From Chamaea fasciata (Eukaryota > Chordata > Aves > Passeriformes > Sylviidae), in NCBI GenBank assembly GCA_029207755.1, contig JARCOQ010000008.1, forward strand, positions 29,687,021 through 29,751,020: DNA of 64,000 nt, in the 5' to 3' direction. Below, piece after piece: positions 57,835 through 64,000 of this stretch; position 1 is the first letter of the stretch, and each line of letters begins with the position of its first letter. A model generated the notes under the pieces. That model did no database searches. It saw nothing but the letters and a program-made list of their open reading frames with translations, and was not told the origin of the DNA. Both the position numbers and the translations under genes were made by a program.

Positions 57835-60830
57835 TCAATTACTGCTCTTAAAAGCAGTACCCTAAAGCAAGGTTCTCCAAAAGAAAAGGTACACAGAAAT
57901 CTCTTATTCTTTCCAAAAGCACAGGATATACGCATATGGAGTGCCCACAACTGGGATAAAATCTGCATAGTGCAGATATTGTTCTGCTTATCAAGAGGTT
58001 TACAGCCTCTTAGTTTTGGTGTCTTAAACATTTCCCTGGGGAGGTGCAGGCTCCCAGATCACCAGCTCAATCCCATGAAATCCTGAGCTCCTTACTCATC
58101 TTTCTTGGGCAGTTTGGTTCAATCCACAGATCCCTGAGACCACATGGATCCATGGGACCACCTGTGCTGCCTGAAAACTACCAGCCCAGAGCTCAGGGCA
58201 GCTCCTCAAACCTTTTTTAATTAACTTTTGCTTTTAAACAGCTTTTCGCAACTGAATTAAAAAAGTCCCAGGTCCTGGTTGAAAAACATTTTTATATAAA
58301 ATTCCGCTTCCAACAGGGATAAGCCATGATTTACCATACTGCTAAAAAACTCATAACCATGCTGTTATTTTACTGAGGGTCCAGTAAAATCTCAATCCAT
58401 GCATCCATCCAGAGAAGACTGAACATCCAGTGCCCCAGGCCCCGTGTCCTGACAGCCTTTCTTGAGCAGAAAGCCAAACAAAGCCATATTTTTTGCTTGA
58501 CAGCTCATTTATATTCTGCCCTAGAAGAGTCCCTCCAAGCGTTGATGTGGGAAAAGCCCCCACAGGCCCAGGGCAGAGTGAAGGCAGCACCAGCTGACAG
58601 GTCCCAGAAGCACTTACCAAAGGGATTTCTTTCTTACTGTTTTTAGTAAACATCAATAAAACTAAGCCAAAATACATCTCCCTAACTGCACAGCTCTCTG
58701 AGCACTCACACCTCCTCTTCATCCCCTCTCCTGCAACCCTGCAATGCTGAAATGTCCCCAGCTACCCTGCCAGCACCATAGATCCCAAATGCTAAATCCC
58801 AACATCAGCAAATTCACTTCTAAAACCCCACAGGCTTTTCTATAATGTCCTGCAGAAATATTACAAAAATATCACCCACACATCACTTCTCCTTCCTTTT
58901 TCTGGGGTATTTAAAGTCCCCTGGAAGCTTTTCTAGTCGGGAAGGCAACACCGGCCTCACCAGCACTCGTGAGGCCAGAGCAAAAGCCACACAGGGACCC
59001 AGCCTGGTGTCATTTGAACTTCTGCTCCTATCCGAGGGCAGTGCTGCTGGAGACTATCAGACGGCTTAGGGAGGAAGTCTCCTGGCAGGAGTCCACCAAA
59101 GTGGAGTTGCTAGGTCACTGGAACAATAAAAAGGCAAGAAAAAACATCCTGGCTGCAAAAAAGATGGGGACAAAAAAGAAAAAGAAAAATCCATGGTACG
59201 GTGCTGGTGAAGTGGAAAGAAACAGGCTGGTGAGGCTGGAGGGAGCAGGACCATGCTGCTGTCAGCTTCTGCAAGCACACAACTTCATTTCTAACATGGC
59301 TGTTTCTCCAGACCTCTCACACAAATAGTTCCAGAAACCTGGAATTTGTCTGCAAGGTTAGCAGCTTGTGAAAATCTCACAGGGGTCAATATTTCCAGGG
59401 CAGCAAGTTCACTGCTGTTATGGAGAGAGTCATTGCACTTTGCCTCTCAGCCAGGCATCACAACCCACTGGAAAGCTTTCACCCTCCAGCAGCTGCCCAT
59501 GTTCATTTAAACTGGCAGTATAAGAAACCTGCCCCCAGGCAGGGCTGTGTTTTGGTGATAGGGGTGAGCATCTCTACAAGGGGCTGAGCACTGCACAGAC
59601 CTGGGGCTTGCACTCCCCTGTAAGGAAAGGTGCTAGAGACTTAGAACCTGCAGGATGAAATTTTGCTGTCTGAAAAGTCTAATTTCCAGGCCAGAAGGGA
59701 GCATTAGCTCATTCTGTGTGACCTCATGATAACCAGAGCCATTCCATGTAGTTTATTTACTCCCAATATAAGTTCAGTGACTTGTATTTGACTTAAACAG
59801 ATCTTGCAGGGGAAAAAGCTCCCAAATTATTGATATTTGTGATTACCTGAGTTTTTACTCAAAACCATGAGGATTATGGGCAGGAGCACAGATTTTTCTG
59901 CAGGAAACCTCAATGCCTATCAAAAAGTGATGTCAGGCAATATGAAGCAGATATGTGGCAAAAGACATTTGACCCTGGGGCTGAGGACTCAGCCCTTTGC
60001 AGACCCAGGTGAAAACAAGACTGTATTTTCACATCCCACCCTGGAAACAAAACCACAAGTCCCTGCCCCAAAGTGGTCTGAGCCCAGGGGCTGCTTCCCA
60101 CACTCAGGAAAGGGACAATAAATACTGGGAAGATGGAGGAAGGAGTAGGAAAAGGGTGCTGCAATGCTGAAAGGTGATGCTGGGAGCAGCCAGGGACTGC
60201 CATGAGTCCCTGGGGGACAAGCCATGCTCACTGATGCATGTGGGCTTTGGTCCAGGTGTCCTGACCAGAGCCTCACTCCAGCAATGCACTTAAGAAGAGC
60301 TCCCCAGGGAACTGTTCCCCGTGCTTAACATTAAACACATGCCAAAGAGCTTTGCTGGCTGGCAGTCACACCAGGGATGATGACCAGCCTGGGAACTGAG
60401 CAACTTCTCAAGAACACTGTGGGGTTGAGAAGGATAAGGAGCCCTCTTGGATGAAGGAAAATCCTCAGACTGCCAAGTGGTAGATGCCATTTGGCGACAT
60501 GCAGACACAAAGCTCAGTATCCGATTCTTGCCTTCATGCAGACCAGCAAAATGCAACCCTATCCCAGGGGAAAACTGAAGGTCGCCCAAGCCTGACGCCC
60601 AGCTGAAGGTAGGATGCAGGGCATGATGTCATGGCAGCAGGAACCATGGATGCTCTCCTGGCTCCTACCCTGCAACAAGGGGCAGTGAGACTTGTGGAGG
60701 GATGGAGAAAAAAAGGCAAACAGGAAAAAAAATAAAGCAGCTTAACGAGAAATGAATCCCCAGAAGAGACAAGGGCCCCCACCTCCCTTCCCCCATCTGC
60801 TGCGAAAGGATGATGATCTAAATCGCATTT
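57021..60830. other. Non-coding flank
   Basis: No coding exon or RNA gene recognised; contains 30 A at 57801-57830. Confidence 0.45.
57801..57830. repeat. Poly(A) run
   Basis: Thirty A in a row. The preceding 300 bases are not a recognisable retrocopy. Confidence 0.85.
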
Positions 60831-61040
60831 CCTAGATGACACCGCGCCGATCTGCCGCCGGAAGCGGCGGTGGCAACGCTCAGGATGGCGCCGGACCTCC
60901 TTCTTCCAGGGGATGAGCCAGGTCTGTCCCCGCTGGCACTGGCAGACGGGTCACCATGACAAGCAGAGCAGCAGCACTGCCCAGGGGCAGCTGGGACAGA
61001 GGTCCCGCCCGCCCGACACCCGGCACCGCTCTACCACTGC
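60831..61040. promoter_or_regulatory. Short CpG-rich region
   Basis: CpG cluster (accgcgccgatctgccgccg, gaagcggcggtggcaacgct). A second candidate promoter or first exon for HEG1, or a regulatory element. No exon confirmed. Confidence 0.25.
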
Positions 61041-64000
61041 CTCTGCAGTCACACGTTTCCTTTCTGAGAGCAGGGGGAAGGGATTTACCACTTCCACTGC
61101 CTTTCTGCACAGGTTTCAGGGAGGTTGAAAAATAGGCACCTTCTTTCAGATGGTGGTGGCCAGCAGTGGGAAAGGGTGCTGGAGAAGGGCAGGACTGGGC
61201 TGTCACCCTCTGAGCTGTCATAGAGGGCTCAGGGGAGTCATGGTCAGGTCATATCCCACCTCGATGCATAGGGGCATGGTGTGCAGAGGACTGAGAGGAC
61301 AGAAATCTGTGCCCAAAACCCACCTGCCCACACAAAGACACAGGTTACCCAACACAGAGCCACCACACATCAACTGCCTTGGCACGTCCATGCCATCAGG
61401 TGGCCACCAACTTCAGTCTTAACCCAGCGTGTGACACAGCTCATCCAACACCCTACAATCTCCAGGTGTACTAGCACTTTGCAAGACAGGATTATGAGGA
61501 TCTCTGACTGCACACTGGGGACTGTCCTCAGAGGCCACAAAATTGCTGTTACCCCCATTCCCCAATTTAAAAAGCCTCTTGGTTCATTTAGCTTTCTTCA
61601 TGCATCATATTTGCTACCTGTTCTAAAAAGAGACCATCTTCATGATTTCCTGCATTCTCTGATTATGTTTCCCTCCTAAGAGACATCCTTTCAAAGGGCC
61701 TTTATCTGCAGGGTTGGCTGATGGTCTAATACTGCATCCCCATTCTGCATTTGCTGAAAGAACTGATAATGTCCTAAAAAGAATTAACATTTAGATGTTA
61801 GTCCTGTAACCAAATCTGAATCAAACAATGATGACTGTTCAAATGTCTAAAGCTACTCAGGGGTATTTTCATTTAAGCCCTACCAGGCTTGTACCAGGGG
61901 TGAGGAGGTTTCTAAAGATGCCTTTGTGAGCACCAGCCACTGAAATCCTTCTCCTTGTCCCTCCAAACACAGATACAATTATACCCAGCTCCAGCACAAA
62001 GATAAAGGCTGAATTACAAGAGCAGCATTATGCTCCACAATCAGGGTCCTTGATTCCAATTAACAAGGAACGCAAATCATGCGCAGTTGGTCCGTGGATG
62101 CTTCCAGTCCTGGAAATCGTTCCCATCACAGGATAGAAATGAGTTCAATAGACAGGGTTACCTTTTGCATTTCCTCCCCAAATTGCTAAATTACCTTGTC
62201 AGTTTGTGAGATCTTACAAGTAATGCAGGGTCAAACTCGGCCAACACTTGTCTGGGATATTTCTTTGCAGAAGGTTTAAATACCAGTTGCTACAGTTTCC
62301 CTGATAAGAAAGTGTTTTCTTACCTATAGTTGCATGGATGTAGTAGGACGGTTATTCAGAGGGGCAGTGAAACCCTTCTCATTTTTAAAAAAGTCTATTT
62401 AGTGTATTTATCTACCATTCTGGGTGATCCTGCAAGGGGAGATATATCGAGATCCCTTGGGAAATGTCTTGAGATCCCTTACAGACCTTCTTTCTGCTTT
62501 TATAGAGGACTCAAAACCAAAGCCAAATGAGAAACCCCTCAAATATCCAAACCCTCACATCAACCCCCCAATTTATGCATACTCCAGAAAGTGCCGTCCT
62601 CCCCCCAGAACAGATCCTGACGCCCTGGGCGGGTGGGCAGCAGTACCCTTCTGCTAGGTTATCAGAGAAGGTATCTTTTGGATAACACACTGAAGCCAAA
62701 CTTAGTGTGATTCATCCCCACTTCAGCAAAGTTCATCAGAGCGTGACGTTTCACATCAGTCCTCAGGGCTTAAGAGATTTTCCACAAGAGGAAGGGTGTT
62801 AACACCAGCATCCTAACAAGCTGTGACGTGAATAATTGTGCTCCATAGATCTAAATTCCTCTTGTCAGTCCAGATGCAGAAGTGCCTTTCAGCATGCTCT
62901 TCAAGGAAAAAGAGAGCCCTTCTTTGCTACCAGTAACCAAAGGAGCCTTTCCATCAGTCCAAAATTCCTGCACAGGGCTTCTTCCTGTGCTCTGGAGATC
63001 TCACAGGAATCTAAGGGTGGTTCTGGTAGCAGAAATTACCTCAGTGTCTGCCTGGTTATAGAGGCGAGAGGTCAGACTGATCCTGTAACAGCCTTCAAAA
63101 CCTCTGCCATCACAGAGTGCTGAAAAATGCTGAGAAAAAACGCCCTAAATATGTGTGTGTGCAACTCGATGTCTTCTGGGAAATACAGCCTGGGCTGTAC
63201 CCCTGGGACAACAGCTAACCCTGTTGACTTAACCCTCTGTGCACAGTTTGCATGTCTTTCTATCAAACCACTTAAAATTCCTCCTCACCCCTTCCCCACT
63301 GACTTCATCTCAGAGTTAAAAGGTTATTTTCTCAGAGGCAAGACCCTTGTTGCCATCAAACTACTGTGTAAAAGGTCCCTCAAACATCTCCATGTTTGCC
63401 TTTGCAAAAGAACTGCAAAGGTCAAGGCACTTCCAGAGGACTTTTCCAAGCACCAAATTGGAAGTCCAAGATGGGGTGCCCACCCTGCAAGGCAAAGGGA
63501 AGAACCTGCAGGATTTGGTCACAGTGCAAGTGACATGATCACCCTCGGCCAGACCACAGTCAGAGTGCTGCAGAAGCCTTTTTAAAAGTCCTCCCAGCTT
63601 CATGTCCATGCAAAGAATGAAAAGGCAGATGGAGCTTGTTTTTCCCAGTGGAGAGTCACTCCACCAAGGTCAAGGCACTTGCACAAGGTATTCAGACAGC
63701 TGGACAGAGAGCAACTGGGTTTGCCCTCGGCATTCCTGCTGCATTCCCTCTCTTCCCCTAGCAAAGCAGGACGGTGCAGAGGGTTACACTTCTCCTGCAA
63801 ATGCGCTGGCAGAGCCCTGCCAAGCAGGGGTGTCTGAAACAACCCTTCTGTCTGGACACAAAATCGTCTGGAGACCAGCTTTGAGATAGTGTTTTTTTTA
63901 AATACACCCAACCTGGGCTTCTCCTGTGGCTCCTAGCTTTGCAGCTAATGTTTGCCAAGCTTTTTTATCTACCACCTCAACAGCCAGAAGCTCTTTTTCT
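61041..64000. other. Non-coding flank to window end
   Basis: No feature recognised. By human gene order SLC12A8 would follow further right, but none of its exons was seen. Confidence 0.45.

Noticed and set aside
58614..58722. Minus-strand frame with a hydrophobic MYFGLVLLMF stretch before a GTAAGT donor, a possible signal-peptide exon for HEG1
   Set aside because: Its donor is in phase 0, not the phase 1 needed by the mucin exons, and the start is not preceded by promoter-like sequence.
62290..62345. Minus-strand GTAAGA donor after an ACT ATA G ending, similar to MUC13 mucin exon ends
   Set aside because: An in-frame stop lies a few codons upstream and no acceptor fits.

Overview
The window looks like nuclear DNA from a bird. 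It carries a CR1 LINE 3' end (about 24.18-24.83 kb), short AT-rich introns, and two split genes on the minus strand whose proteins match vertebrate families. I stitched exons by hand using splice sites, reading phase and protein similarity recalled from the families; no alignment was run.

Left third (1-14.8 kb): MUC13, a transmembrane mucin, minus strand, truncated at the window's left edge. In transcript order it has a signal-peptide exon (14639-14696), five tiny phase-1/phase-1 Ser/Thr/Pro-rich exons (11569, 10251, 9535, 8647, 7929), an EGF exon (6277-6396), a SEA domain split over three exons (5267, 3585, 2082) and a second EGF exon (671-796). The third EGF, membrane span and tail lie beyond position 1. 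The mucin exons sit in a tandem array of roughly 0.8 kb exon-plus-intron units.

Middle (14.85-26.2 kb): promoter side of MUC13, intergenic DNA and the likely long 3' UTR of HEG1, with the CR1 copy.

Right half (26.2-53.1 kb): HEG1, minus strand, 20 coding exons that join in one open frame of about 1,780 codons. Ten are mucin exons, all phase 1/1. Then come a calcium-binding-type EGF exon, a SEA-like module in three exons, a cysteine-rich EGF-like exon, two short exons, a transmembrane exon and a conserved cytoplasmic tail ending in Tyr-Phe. The signal-peptide exon was not found. From 53.1 to 64 kb I see no convincing coding exon, only two CpG-rich stretches (56.38-57.02 and 60.83-61.04 kb) and simple repeats.

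How they fit: both genes encode single-pass cell-surface mucins with EGF-SEA-EGF ectodomains, lie in tandem in the same orientation (as MUC13 and HEG1 do in human), and share exon phases and even exon lengths across the EGF and SEA modules. They read as ancient tandem paralogues. Both have enlarged their mucin regions by duplicating symmetric phase-1 exons. I see no bacterial, phage or defence system; the exon amplification and shared architecture are the most interesting content.
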